This document shows positions 42,851 through 51,318 of a stretch of 64,000 bases of DNA, one piece after another. The DNA is taken from assembly GCA_035644395.1 (NCBI GenBank), contig DASQOR010000090.1:153515-217514 (forward strand), given 5' to 3'. The notes under the pieces are model-generated. The model searched no databases. It was not told the origin of the DNA and was given only the letters and a program-made list of their open reading frames with translations. Origin of the DNA: JBGPLJ01 sp035644395 (GTDB lineage Bacteria; Pseudomonadota; Gammaproteobacteria; Steroidobacterales; Steroidobacteraceae). Every line of letters starts with the position of its first letter. Positions within the stretch are counted from its first letter, which is position 1. A program made the translations under genes and the position numbers.

Positions 42851-44533
42851 CTAGGCGGGCCGCGGCCTTGATATTTCCTCGCGCAGCGATCGCCTGAGAA
42901 TCTTGCCGACGTTCGTTTTTGGCAATTCTGCGCGGAAGTAGACGTGCTTCGGTACCTTGTAGCCGGTCAGTGATTTTCGGCAGTGCTCGATCATTTCGCG
43001 CTCGCTCAGCTGCTGGCCCGGCTTTACGACGACGAACAACACCACGATTTCACCCGCGCGCTCATCTGTCTGCGCAACGGCGGCCACTTCCAGGACCGCG
43101 GGGTGCGTGACCGCAACGCTCTCCACTTCATTCGGATACACGTTGAATCCGGACACGAGGATCATGTCCTTCTTGCGATCCTCGATGTATACGTAGCCTT
43201 CGTTGTCGACGCGCCCGACATCGCCGGTGCGCAGGAAACCGTCGGCGAACAGGACCTTCGCGGTCTCATCGGGGCGATTCCAGTAGCCTCGCATGACCTG
43301 CGGACCGCGAACGCAGATCTCCCCGACCTCGCCGATCTGCAGATCCTTGCCGTCGTCGTCGCGAATCGCAATCTCAGTCGATGGGATCGGCAGGCCGATC
43401 GATCCGTTGAACGGAGTATCGAAAAGATTGATGCAGGCGGCGGGCGACGTTTCCGTGAGGCCCCACGCCTGCGTCAGGTAGTGTCCGGTAACCTGCTTCC
43501 AGCGTTCGGCGACGGTGCCTTGCACGGCCATGCCGCCACCCAGCGTGATCTTCAGATGCCGGAAGTCGACGGTGTCGAATCCCGGCGTGTGGAGCAAGGC
43601 GTTGAACAGAGTATTCACGCCGCTCATATAGGTGAACGGAAACCTCTTCAGCTCCGCCACAAAGCCCTTGAAGTCGCGCGGATTCGTGATCAGCACGTTG
43701 TGCGCGCCGACGCAGAGAAAAACCAGGCAATTCGCGGTCAGCGCGAAGATGTGATACAGCGGCAACGCGGTGATCACGACCTCGGTCCTCGCCGCTATCC
43801 ACGGCGACATCCAGGCCTCCGCCTGCAAAACGTTCGAAACCATGTTTCGATGCGTCAGCATGGCGCCTTTGGAGACTCCCGTGGTGCCGCCCGTGTATTG
43901 CAGGAACGCGATGTCCTCATGTTCCACCTCGACGTGCTTCATCTGGAGCGCGGCTCCGCGTGACAGCGTCTCCCGAAAATTCACCGCGCCCGGCAGGTCG
44001 AAAGCCGGAACCTGCTTGCGTACGCGGCGCACGACGAAATTGACGATCATCGATTTCGGAAAACCGAGCATGTCCCCCACCGCCGTCAGCACAACCTGCC
44101 TGACCTTGGACTTGCCGATGACTTCGGCGAGGACATGGGCAAAGTTTTCGACGATGACGATGACGGTTGCGCCGGAGTCGCTCAGCTGATGCCCGAGCTC
44201 GCGCGGCGTGTACAGGGGATTGGTGTTGACGACCGTCAGGCCGGCGCGTAGCGCGCCGAAGACCGCAATGGCGTACTGCAAAATATTCGGCATCATCAGG
44301 GCGACGCGATCGCCGCGCCCGAGGCCTGCCACGTTCTGCAGCCAGGCGGCGAAATTGCGCGAGAGACGATCGAGGTCCGAATAACTGATCGTCCGGCCCA
44401 TGTTGGTGTAGGCCGGCTGGCCGCCATAGTCGCGGATCGCCTGTTCGAACAGGTCCCGGAGCGACGCGTATCGGTTCGGGTCGATTTCGGCCGGCACGCT
44501 TTTTGGGTAATTCTTGAGCCAGACCCTTTCCAT
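42851..44533 (-). CDS. fadD: Long-chain fatty acid-CoA ligase
   Basis: A 560-residue adenylate-forming enzyme that activates fatty acids as acyl-CoA. The AMP-binding motif is FLQYTGGTTGVSKGAMLTHRN. QAWGLTETSPAA, GEICVRGPQVMRGYWNRPDET, TGDVGRVDNEGYVYIEDRKKDMILVSGFNVYPNEVE and the catalytic Lys near the end (LPKTNVGKILRRSLRE) follow. The N-terminus MERVWLKNYPKSVPAEID is typical of proteobacterial FadD. It lies three bases downstream of tesA on the same strand. Confidence 0.94.
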   Translation of the reverse strand: MERVWLKNYPKSVPAEIDPNRYASLRDLFEQAIRDYGGQPAYTNMGRTISYSDLDRLSRNFAAWLQNVAGLGRGDRVALMMPNILQYAIAVFGALRAGLTVVNTNPLYTPRELGHQLSDSGATVIVIVENFAHVLAEVIGKSKVRQVVLTAVGDMLGFPKSMIVNFVVRRVRKQVPAFDLPGAVNFRETLSRGAALQMKHVEVEHEDIAFLQYTGGTTGVSKGAMLTHRNMVSNVLQAEAWMSPWIAARTEVVITALPLYHIFALTANCLVFLCVGAHNVLITNPRDFKGFVAELKRFPFTYMSGVNTLFNALLHTPGFDTVDFRHLKITLGGGMAVQGTVAERWKQVTGHYLTQAWGLTETSPAACINLFDTPFNGSIGLPIPSTEIAIRDDDGKDLQIGEVGEICVRGPQVMRGYWNRPDETAKVLFADGFLRTGDVGRVDNEGYVYIEDRKKDMILVSGFNVYPNEVESVAVTHPAVLEVAAVAQTDERAGEIVVLFVVVKPGQQLSEREMIEHCRKSLTGYKVPKHVYFRAELPKTNVGKILRRSLREEISRPRPA

Positions 44534-44536
44534 CGC

Positions 44537-45220
44537 TTATCCCCCGGCACTCATCGGAGCGGCTGCGTCGCGGCCCTTAGCATCGGCTTTTTTCGGCGCC
44601 CCAAGCAAGGGCTTCAACACGGGCCATACATTGTCGAGCAACCGGCGCTGTGCCGGGGCCGTCGGATGGATACCGTCCGACTGCATCAACCGCCCATCGA
44701 GCGCGACACCCTCAAGAATGAATGGCACGAGCGGAACGGAGTATCGCTTCGCCAGGTCCTGGTAATTGGCGTGAAATCCCTGCACGTACGGCACGCCATA
44801 GTTCGAGGGCATTCTCATGCCGACCAAAAGCACCAGCGCACCAGCGGATCTCGAGGCGAGGATCATGCTCTCGAGATTTTTCCGGATCCCTTCGAGGGGC
44901 AATCCGCGCAAGCCGTCGTTGCCGCCAAGCTCGAGCACCAAGATCCTTGGCTTGTGAACGTCAAGTGCGCGCGGCAAGCGCGCGAGTCCGCCGGACGTGG
45001 TTTCACCGCTGACGCTGGCATTTACCACGTGGTATCCGTAACCTTGTTCGCGCAATCTGCTTTGCAGCAGCGCGACCCAGCTTTCCTCGATCCGTATGCC
45101 GTATCCGGCACTGAGGCTGTCGCCCAGGACCAGGAGCGTCGGCGCAGTCGGCGACGATCCGGCACGGGCACCGAACGTCGCGACGATGAACAACCCGCAA
45201 GCGACGAAGCGAAATAGCAT
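44537..45220 (-). CDS. tesA: Multifunctional acyl-CoA thioesterase/arylesterase TesA
   Basis: A periplasmic SGNH hydrolase of about 227 residues. After a signal peptide (FVACGLFIVATFGARA) come block I LLVLGDSLSAGYG with Ser35, the Gly block (SVSGETTSGGLARL), block III LELGGNDGLRG and block V DGIHPTAPAQ with the Asp and His. TesA cleaves acyl esters and thioesters and has lysophospholipase activity in E. coli. The start at 45220 opens the signal peptide and overlaps the start codon of the divergent ybbA gene. The tail after position 210 is Ala/Lys-rich. It is probably co-transcribed with fadD. Confidence 0.93.
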   Translation of the reverse strand: MLFRFVACGLFIVATFGARAGSSPTAPTLLVLGDSLSAGYGIRIEESWVALLQSRLREQGYGYHVVNASVSGETTSGGLARLPRALDVHKPRILVLELGGNDGLRGLPLEGIRKNLESMILASRSAGALVLLVGMRMPSNYGVPYVQGFHANYQDLAKRYSVPLVPFILEGVALDGRLMQSDGIHPTAPAQRRLLDNVWPVLKPLLGAPKKADAKGRDAAAPMSAGG

Positions 45221-45893
45221 GGCCGAATCCAGCGTCCTCAAGGCGGAAAATCTTGGCAAACAGGTTAGCAGTCCCGAAGGGCCACTGACCATCCTGGCTG
45301 CCGTCGATCTCGAGGTCGCAGCCGGCGACACTGTCGCTGTCGTCGGTCCCTCTGGTGCCGGCAAATCAACGCTACTTGCACTGCTGGCTGGGCTCGACGA
45401 TCCCTCGACAGGGCGGGTGTGGCTGAACGGCGCCGACTTCGGCGCTCTCGACGAAGACGGCAGGGCGCGGGTACGCGCGCAGCACGTCGGCTTTGTGTTT
45501 CAGTCCTTTCACCTGGTTCCCTCGCTCACCGCCATCGAGAACGTCATGCTGCCCCTCGAACTCGCCGGCCGGCGGGATGCACGTGAGGCGGCACACCAGG
45601 TTCTCGCAACCGTAGGTCTGGAGAAGCGCGAGCAGCACTACCCCAGGCAATTGTCGGGAGGCGAGCAGCAGCGCGTCGCAATCGCCCGGGCATTCGTCAC
45701 CCGTCCAGCGGTTCTGTTCGCTGACGAACCGACCGGGAACCTCGACACGGCAACTGGCGAACGCATCATGGACCTGCTGTTCGAGCTCAATCGCGCCTCG
45801 GGCACCACGTTGATTCTCGTCACGCACGATGCGGCGATCGCCGGCCGCTGCCACCGGCGTGTGCATCTCGAAGCGGGCCACATGGTGAGGTGA
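45219..45893 (+). CDS. ybbA: ABC transporter ATP-binding protein YbbA
   Basis: A 224-residue ABC ATPase of the MacB/LolD group. Walker A is VVGPSGAGKSTLL, the Q-loop is VGFVFQSFHLVPSLTAIENV, the signature is QLSGGEQQRVAIARAFV, Walker B is VLFADEPTGNLD and the switch His is in ILVTHD. It pairs with the FtsX-type permease gene starting two bases after its stop. The divergent tesA-ybbA-permease arrangement is the same as in E. coli. The transporter's cargo is unknown. Confidence 0.92.
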   Translation: MAESSVLKAENLGKQVSSPEGPLTILAAVDLEVAAGDTVAVVGPSGAGKSTLLALLAGLDDPSTGRVWLNGADFGALDEDGRARVRAQHVGFVFQSFHLVPSLTAIENVMLPLELAGRRDAREAAHQVLATVGLEKREQHYPRQLSGGEQQRVAIARAFVTRPAVLFADEPTGNLDTATGERIMDLLFELNRASGTTLILVTHDAAIAGRCHRRVHLEAGHMVR

Positions 45894-45894
45894 C

Positions 45895-48390
45895 GTGAAA
45901 GCCCTGAGATTTGCGCTCGCCGTACTCGCCCGTGACTTCAAGTCCGGGGAACTCACCGTGCTTGCGCTCGCGGTCACCATTGCCGTCGCGGCGCTGACCG
46001 GAGTCGGGTTCTTCACGGATCGCATCGGCCAGGCGGTCGAACTGCAGGCCGCCGAGGTCATCGCCGCCGACCTGCGCCTCGAATCGCTCGATCCCATTTC
46101 CGAGAAGGTCGTCACGGAGGCGAAAGCCCGCGGCCTTGCCACGGCGCGCGTCACGATGCTCGTGAGCGTCGTATTCGCCAACGAGCAGAACCAGCTCACG
46201 GCGCTGCGTGCGGTCACGCAAGGCTATCCCCTCCGCGGGCGTATCCGCATTGCCGAGCGCCCTTTCGGGCCCGGGCATCCTGTGAAGGGCATTCCGCGGC
46301 CCGGAGAAGGCTGGGCGGATTCACGGCTGCTGTCGCGCCTTGGCGTGAATGCCGGTGATGTCATCAATGTGGGCTCCACGCGTATTCGAATCGTCCACGT
46401 GCTGGAGTATCGGCCCGACCAGGGCTCGCGGTTCGTCGATCTCGCGCCGACCCTTCTCCTCAACGCCGGGGATCTCCCGGCGACGGGCCTCATCACGCTC
46501 GGCAGCCGCGTGCAGTACGCGGTTCTGTTCGCCGGCAATCGCGCGGTGGTTGCTGACTTCAAGGCCTACCTCGACCTGCACAAGGGCAGGGGCGAGCGGC
46601 TTCTCGACGTCGAAGAGTCGAGCCAGCAGGTGGGCTCCTCGGTCAAGCGTGCCGGACAGTTCCTGAATCTCGCCGGGCTCATCAGCGTGCTGTTGTCGGC
46701 GATCGCCGTCGCCATGTCAGCCCGGCGCTATGCGAAGCGGCACCTCGACGCGGTCGCGCTCATGAAGTGCATGGGAGCCTCGCAACGCTTCATTCTCGAG
46801 ATCAGCGTCATCGAACTTCTGTTGATAGCGCTCGGCACCGGCATCCTCGGCACGGCGATCGGTTTCGGCGCACAGGAAGTGCTTGCCTACATCGTCCGGG
46901 AGCTCCTGAGTGGCGCGCTGCCGCCATCCTCGGCGGCACCCGTATTCATGGGGCTCGTGACGTCGGTCACCGTGCTCACGGGCTTTGCCCTGCCACCGCT
47001 CCTGCAATTGCGCACGGTGCCGCCGCTCAGGGTGCTGCGGCGAAACCTGGATCCACCGAAGCTCCGCTACACGGTGAGCTATGGGCTCGCAGTGCTTGCC
47101 GTTCTCGCCATGATCGGCTGGGTCGTGCGGGATCTCGAACTCACGCGCTGGATTGCCGTCAGCATGCTCGGGACCTTCGTGGTGCTCTACGGCGCTGGCC
47201 ATCTCCTTGTCCTTTCTCTTTCCCGCCTGCGCAGCCGCGTTGGCGTTGCATGGCGCTATGGGCTTGCCAACATCGCGCGCCGTGGACGCGAGAGCTCCGT
47301 GCAGATCGTCGCGTTCGGCCTCGGCCTGACGGTGCTGTTGCTGCTCGCCGTCGTGCGCACGACCCTGGTGCAGGAATGGCGGGCGAGCCTGCCTGCCGAT
47401 GCGCCGAATCACTTCTTCATCAATATCCGCCCGGACGAACGAGCGTCGATCGAGGCGTTCTTCACGGACCGAAAGATTCCGGCGCCGGCGCTCTTTCCCA
47501 TGATTCGCGCGCGTCTCATCGAGGTGAACGGCCGCAAGGCGACGGACCTGCCGGGACTCGACGATCGCGGGCGCGGCTTCGCCGAGCGGGAGCAGAACCT
47601 GACCTGGACCTCGGAGCTTCAATCGGACAATGAAATCACCGCCGGTCATTGGTGGGCGAAGTCTGATTTCGGCAAGCCGCTCGTCTCGATCGCGAGCGAA
47701 TACGAGCGCGACCTGCATCTGAAACTCGGCGACCAGCTGCTCTTCGACGTTGCCGGCGAGTCGTACTCGGTCAGGGTGGCGAGCATCCGCAAGGTCCGGT
47801 GGGACAGCTTTCATCCGAATTTCTTCCTCGTCATGGCGCCCGGCCTTCTCGAAAACGCGGCGGGGACGTACATGACGAGCGTGCACCTCACCCCCGAGCA
47901 GAAGCCGATGCTGGTCGATCTCGTGCGGCAGTTCCCCGCTGTTTCGGTGTTCGATATCGACCGGATGCTGTCGCAGGTCCGCGAAGTCGTGGACAAGGCG
48001 TCGCGCGCCATCGAATACGTGTTTCTCTTCACGTTGCTCGCCGGCGTAATGGTGCTGCTCGCCGCCATCCAGTCGACTCGCGACGAGCGGCGCTATGAGA
48101 GCGCCATCATCAGAACGCTCGGCGCGAGCCGGCGCACGGTGCTCGAAAGTGTCGCCGCCGAGTTCACGATGCTGGGCCTCCTGGCAGGTACACTCGCGTC
48201 GATCTGTGCCGGCGCGGTCGGCAGCCTCATCGCCAATCGGGTTCTCGCCATCCCCTCATCCCTGCCGCTCATTCTCGAAGTCACGGCCTGGGGCCTCGTG
48301 GCCGGGGCACTGCTGGTCGGGATTACTGGAACCTGGGCGGCGCGCTCCGTCGTCAATCACCCGCCGATCGCGACGCTGCGGCAGGAATAG
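45895..48390 (+). CDS. FtsX-type ABC transporter permease (YbbP-like)
   Basis: An 831-residue permease with about ten helices in a duplicated FtsX arrangement. A first helix (LAVTIAVAALTGVGFF) precedes a large periplasmic domain. A three- to four-helix block (LAGLISVLLSAIAVAMSARRY to TSVTVLTGFALPPLLQL) is followed by two central helices and a second periplasmic domain. It ends in a final FtsX block (VFLFTLLAGVMVLLAAIQSTRDERRYESAIIRTLGASR). The ALMKCMGASQ and IIRTLGASR coupling-helix motifs contact the ATPase. GTG start at 45895. It works with the upstream ATPase, possibly in lipid or lipoprotein handling. Confidence 0.9.
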   Translation: MKALRFALAVLARDFKSGELTVLALAVTIAVAALTGVGFFTDRIGQAVELQAAEVIAADLRLESLDPISEKVVTEAKARGLATARVTMLVSVVFANEQNQLTALRAVTQGYPLRGRIRIAERPFGPGHPVKGIPRPGEGWADSRLLSRLGVNAGDVINVGSTRIRIVHVLEYRPDQGSRFVDLAPTLLLNAGDLPATGLITLGSRVQYAVLFAGNRAVVADFKAYLDLHKGRGERLLDVEESSQQVGSSVKRAGQFLNLAGLISVLLSAIAVAMSARRYAKRHLDAVALMKCMGASQRFILEISVIELLLIALGTGILGTAIGFGAQEVLAYIVRELLSGALPPSSAAPVFMGLVTSVTVLTGFALPPLLQLRTVPPLRVLRRNLDPPKLRYTVSYGLAVLAVLAMIGWVVRDLELTRWIAVSMLGTFVVLYGAGHLLVLSLSRLRSRVGVAWRYGLANIARRGRESSVQIVAFGLGLTVLLLLAVVRTTLVQEWRASLPADAPNHFFINIRPDERASIEAFFTDRKIPAPALFPMIRARLIEVNGRKATDLPGLDDRGRGFAEREQNLTWTSELQSDNEITAGHWWAKSDFGKPLVSIASEYERDLHLKLGDQLLFDVAGESYSVRVASIRKVRWDSFHPNFFLVMAPGLLENAAGTYMTSVHLTPEQKPMLVDLVRQFPAVSVFDIDRMLSQVREVVDKASRAIEYVFLFTLLAGVMVLLAAIQSTRDERRYESAIIRTLGASRRTVLESVAAEFTMLGLLAGTLASICAGAVGSLIANRVLAIPSSLPLILEVTAWGLVAGALLVGITGTWAARSVVNHPPIATLRQE

Positions 48391-48392
48391 GC

Positions 48393-50084
48393 ATGGCTCC
48401 CGCGCCGGCACGCAACAACGACCGCACTCCCGGGCTGCGGGAACGCGCGCGGATGACGGGCTGGTACGATCCGAAAACGCTGTGTTTTTCGGGCCTCCTC
48501 GCCACGGTTTCCTGGCTCTTCGGACGCTATGCGGATCGGCGCGTGCTCGCATCGATCGGCGCCTCGCCACAGCCGGTCTTCGACTATTCCGCGGTCGAGG
48601 GAGACTTCTGGTTCGACTACGTGAGCGACATCGGCGACGGTTGGAACCCGACCTACGCCATCGCGCATGCGGCCTCCCAGCCGGCTCTCGACGTAGCGAA
48701 AGCCGGTGGCGGCACGCTGCAGTTGCCACAGGGTCAGGTACTCGTTTTCGGTGGCGACCAGGTCTATCCCTATCCCACCCGCAACGCATACGAAAGGCAG
48801 GCGGAAACACCCTACGACGTCGCGCTGCGCGCTTCGGCTGCGCGTCCTGAAGTATTCGCCCTGCCGGGCAATCATGACTGGTACGACGGACTTGAAGCCT
48901 TCACGCGTGTCTTCTGCCGGCCCGACCGGGGCTTTGCCGGCTGCCGCACGCAGCAGACCCGTAGTTACTTTGCGCTGAAGCTTCCGTCGAACTGGTGGCT
49001 GTTCGCGATCGACCTGCAGCTCGGCAGCGACCTGGACGAGCCGCAAGTGCGCTACTTCCAGGAGATCGCACGGCAGGTACCGGTGGATGCGCAGATCATC
49101 CTGTGCGTGCCATTCGCGCAATGGATCATGGAAAAGGCGTATCCCGGGTTCGCCGAGTACGACGGCGCGGCGATGAAGCAATTTGCGGAGCGTGTGATCG
49201 AGCGGCGCGTCCAGGTCTTCCTCTGCGGCGACCTGCACTCCTATCGCCGCCACGAATCGGCCGACGGCGTGCAGAAGATCGTCGCGGGCGGCGGCGGCGC
49301 TTTTCTGCATCCGACGCACGCGCCGGAAGCGGATTCGATCCCAGGCGGCTTCCGCGAGCGCACCTGCTATCCGGACAAGGCCACGTCGCGCCGACTCAAT
49401 TGGCGCAATCTCGCGTTCCCGTTCCGCAATCCGAGCTGCGGGTTCGCGATGGCTTTCCTGTATTTCCTGTCGGCGTGGCTGGTTGCGGCGAGCTACCACG
49501 GCGAAGCGCTGTCGAGCGTGCATGATGCCGTGGAAACCGCGGTCGGGATCGCGCTCAGAAACCCGGGCACGGGCCTCTGGTGTTCCTTCGTCGTCGTCGC
49601 GTTCGTGTTCTTCACCGACACGCACGTACGCTGGTACAAGTTCTTCGGCGGGTTGACACACGGAATCGCACAGATCGGCGCGAGCTTGCTGCTCCTGTGG
49701 GCCGCGGCGGGCTTCATCACCCCCTGGCTGGGGATTTCCGCATCGTCGCTCTGGCATCCGCTGGCAGTCGGGACCATCGTCGCCGCCGGCGGCTGGCTAT
49801 TCGGCAGCTGGATCCTGGGCGTCTACCTGCTGACCTCGCTCGCCGTCTATGGGCGGCACTCCAACGAGGCGTTCTCGGCGCTCCGGATCGAGGATTTCAA
49901 GCAATTCCTGCGGCTGCGTATCGGCCGCGACGGCCGGCTCAGCATCTTCGTCATCGCCATCGATCGCGTGGCGCGCCGCTGGAAAAAGCTCGTGGTGGAC
50001 GGCGGCACGACGCTCGTGCCGTATGGCAGGCGTCAGACCGCGCCGCATCTGGTGGAACAGGTCGACGTCGGCCGACCGCGCTGA
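48393..50084 (+). CDS. Membrane-bound metallophosphoesterase
   Basis: A 563-residue protein with a calcineurin-like N-terminal domain and C-terminal helices. Metal motifs are FDYVSDIGDGWN at about 74-85, VFGGDQVYP at 119-126, LPGNHDWYDG at 157-166 and FLCGDLHSYRRH near 275. The Asp-x-His of the first motif is replaced by SDIGD, an arrangement of this subgroup. Four or so helices lie between about 350 and 490 (FAMAFLYFLSAWLVAAS, LWCSFVVVAFVFF, IGASLLLLWAAAGFI, GTIVAAGGWLFG). Substrate unknown. It starts two bases after the permease stop. Confidence 0.85.
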   Translation: MAPAPARNNDRTPGLRERARMTGWYDPKTLCFSGLLATVSWLFGRYADRRVLASIGASPQPVFDYSAVEGDFWFDYVSDIGDGWNPTYAIAHAASQPALDVAKAGGGTLQLPQGQVLVFGGDQVYPYPTRNAYERQAETPYDVALRASAARPEVFALPGNHDWYDGLEAFTRVFCRPDRGFAGCRTQQTRSYFALKLPSNWWLFAIDLQLGSDLDEPQVRYFQEIARQVPVDAQIILCVPFAQWIMEKAYPGFAEYDGAAMKQFAERVIERRVQVFLCGDLHSYRRHESADGVQKIVAGGGGAFLHPTHAPEADSIPGGFRERTCYPDKATSRRLNWRNLAFPFRNPSCGFAMAFLYFLSAWLVAASYHGEALSSVHDAVETAVGIALRNPGTGLWCSFVVVAFVFFTDTHVRWYKFFGGLTHGIAQIGASLLLLWAAAGFITPWLGISASSLWHPLAVGTIVAAGGWLFGSWILGVYLLTSLAVYGRHSNEAFSALRIEDFKQFLRLRIGRDGRLSIFVIAIDRVARRWKKLVVDGGTTLVPYGRRQTAPHLVEQVDVGRPR

Positions 50085-50088
50085 GCGC

Positions 50089-50832
50089 TTATTCGCTGAC
50101 CTCTGCGTTCATCCAGCCGACGGGGATCAGGTCGCCGCGCATGGTGATGCCCTCGATGCGGAACCGGTAGATGCCCGGTGACACGCCGGAGGTGTTGAAC
50201 GTCAGCTTGATGAGACCGTTGGAATCGCGCAGCACGCGTTCGAGCGTACCGACACGGGCCTGGTCCTTCTTGTCGATCGTGATCCGAAACGCCGATTGCA
50301 ACGCGGTCGACAGGTCAATGCGAAGCTCGAGCAACTCCGGGTGCCCGCCGCCGGAAACACTGAAATTGATCCGCGACGTCGCGGCCCGATCCGGCTTCAC
50401 GTGGAGGGAACGGATCTCGCTCGGCGGCCTGAGCGGGCCCGTCACCAGTCGCCGCTCGAGAGCGGCAACGTGCGCGCGCTCGCCGGAATACTTGGCGCCG
50501 AACGCGATGACCGCGACCAGCAGGACAACGATGACCGCTGCTGCGCCGATGAGCACGGGGAGCTTCTGCCAGGGCTTTTCTTTCGGCTCGAGCAGAGCCG
50601 ACCCGCTTCCCGCTTCCAGGAGGCGCATGCCGCGATGCAGCCGGTCGGCGAGCTTCAGTTCATCCAGCAGTTCGGGATTTTCGACGCAGTAACGTTCGAA
50701 ATCGAGCTGACCCTTGAGCGGCAATTTGCCCGAAAGGTACTTCTCGATGATCTGATTCTCTTCGATGAACTTTGCGTCCATGGAAGGGCCCGTGGCTTTC
50801 CCTTCCTGCATCGTAGCGGTAGCGGCGACCAT
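50089..50832 (-). CDS. Single-pass membrane protein with anti-sigma-like N-terminus
   Basis: A 247-residue protein with a cytoplasmic helical region (NQIIEKYLSGKLPLKGQLDFERYCVENPELLDEL), one helix near residues 91-112 (LPVLIGAAAVIVVLLVAVIAFG) and an extracytoplasmic beta-rich domain (SGGGHPELLELRIDLST to SPGIYRFRIEGI). The layout resembles anti-sigma factors but no zinc His-Cys motif and no sigma gene are present. The start is uncertain: ATG at 50832, 50811 or 50781, none with a clear ribosome site; the conserved-looking part begins at the last. It is convergent with the metallophosphoesterase gene, with four bases between. Confidence 0.7.
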   Translation of the reverse strand: MVAATATMQEGKATGPSMDAKFIEENQIIEKYLSGKLPLKGQLDFERYCVENPELLDELKLADRLHRGMRLLEAGSGSALLEPKEKPWQKLPVLIGAAAVIVVLLVAVIAFGAKYSGERAHVAALERRLVTGPLRPPSEIRSLHVKPDRAATSRINFSVSGGGHPELLELRIDLSTALQSAFRITIDKKDQARVGTLERVLRDSNGLIKLTFNTSGVSPGIYRFRIEGITMRGDLIPVGWMNAEVSE

Positions 50833-51318
50833 ATCAATACACTTCTAAAGGCGGCCGGGGCGGGCGGGACCGCCGCGCAGCGGCTGGCTGGCACCGCGGC
50901 GAGGGCTACGCCCACGGGACCCGGCACCGACGGCGATCGTGCCGGCCTGCAATAGCCGTACGACCCGCGCAATGAACGCGAGCCTCCACTCCGGGCGAAA
51001 TCCGCAGTCCTGCATCGACCTACCTTTGCCGGACCCGATATTCGGGCGAAACAACACAATAATCGTGCAATACAGCGCCCGCGCATCGCGTGCCCGCGCT
51101 CACAATCCCGTGCCGCAGACAGTGACGCAGGTGGCAGAAATACGGCCAAAACTCCCGCAAAGGCCGCTGCGGCTACTCTTATATATGTGCCCGCCACCCA
51201 TCAGCGGATCGGGGCTAACCCTGAGCGCGCCACCGCCCGTTTATTAGCACCCGCTGCTATTGCTGTGAGTCTTGGTAATCTCGCCACCTCCACGCGTGGC
51301 ACCAACGAGGGCAACGAC
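50833..51318. other. Intergenic region upstream of the DUF4139 gene
   Basis: No gene is supported on either strand. An AT-rich TTATATATG at 51179-51187 could be part of a promoter for the DUF4139 gene. GC-rich stretches at 50860-50930 can form hairpins. Open frames here lack ribosome sites and typical codon use. Confidence 0.5.
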
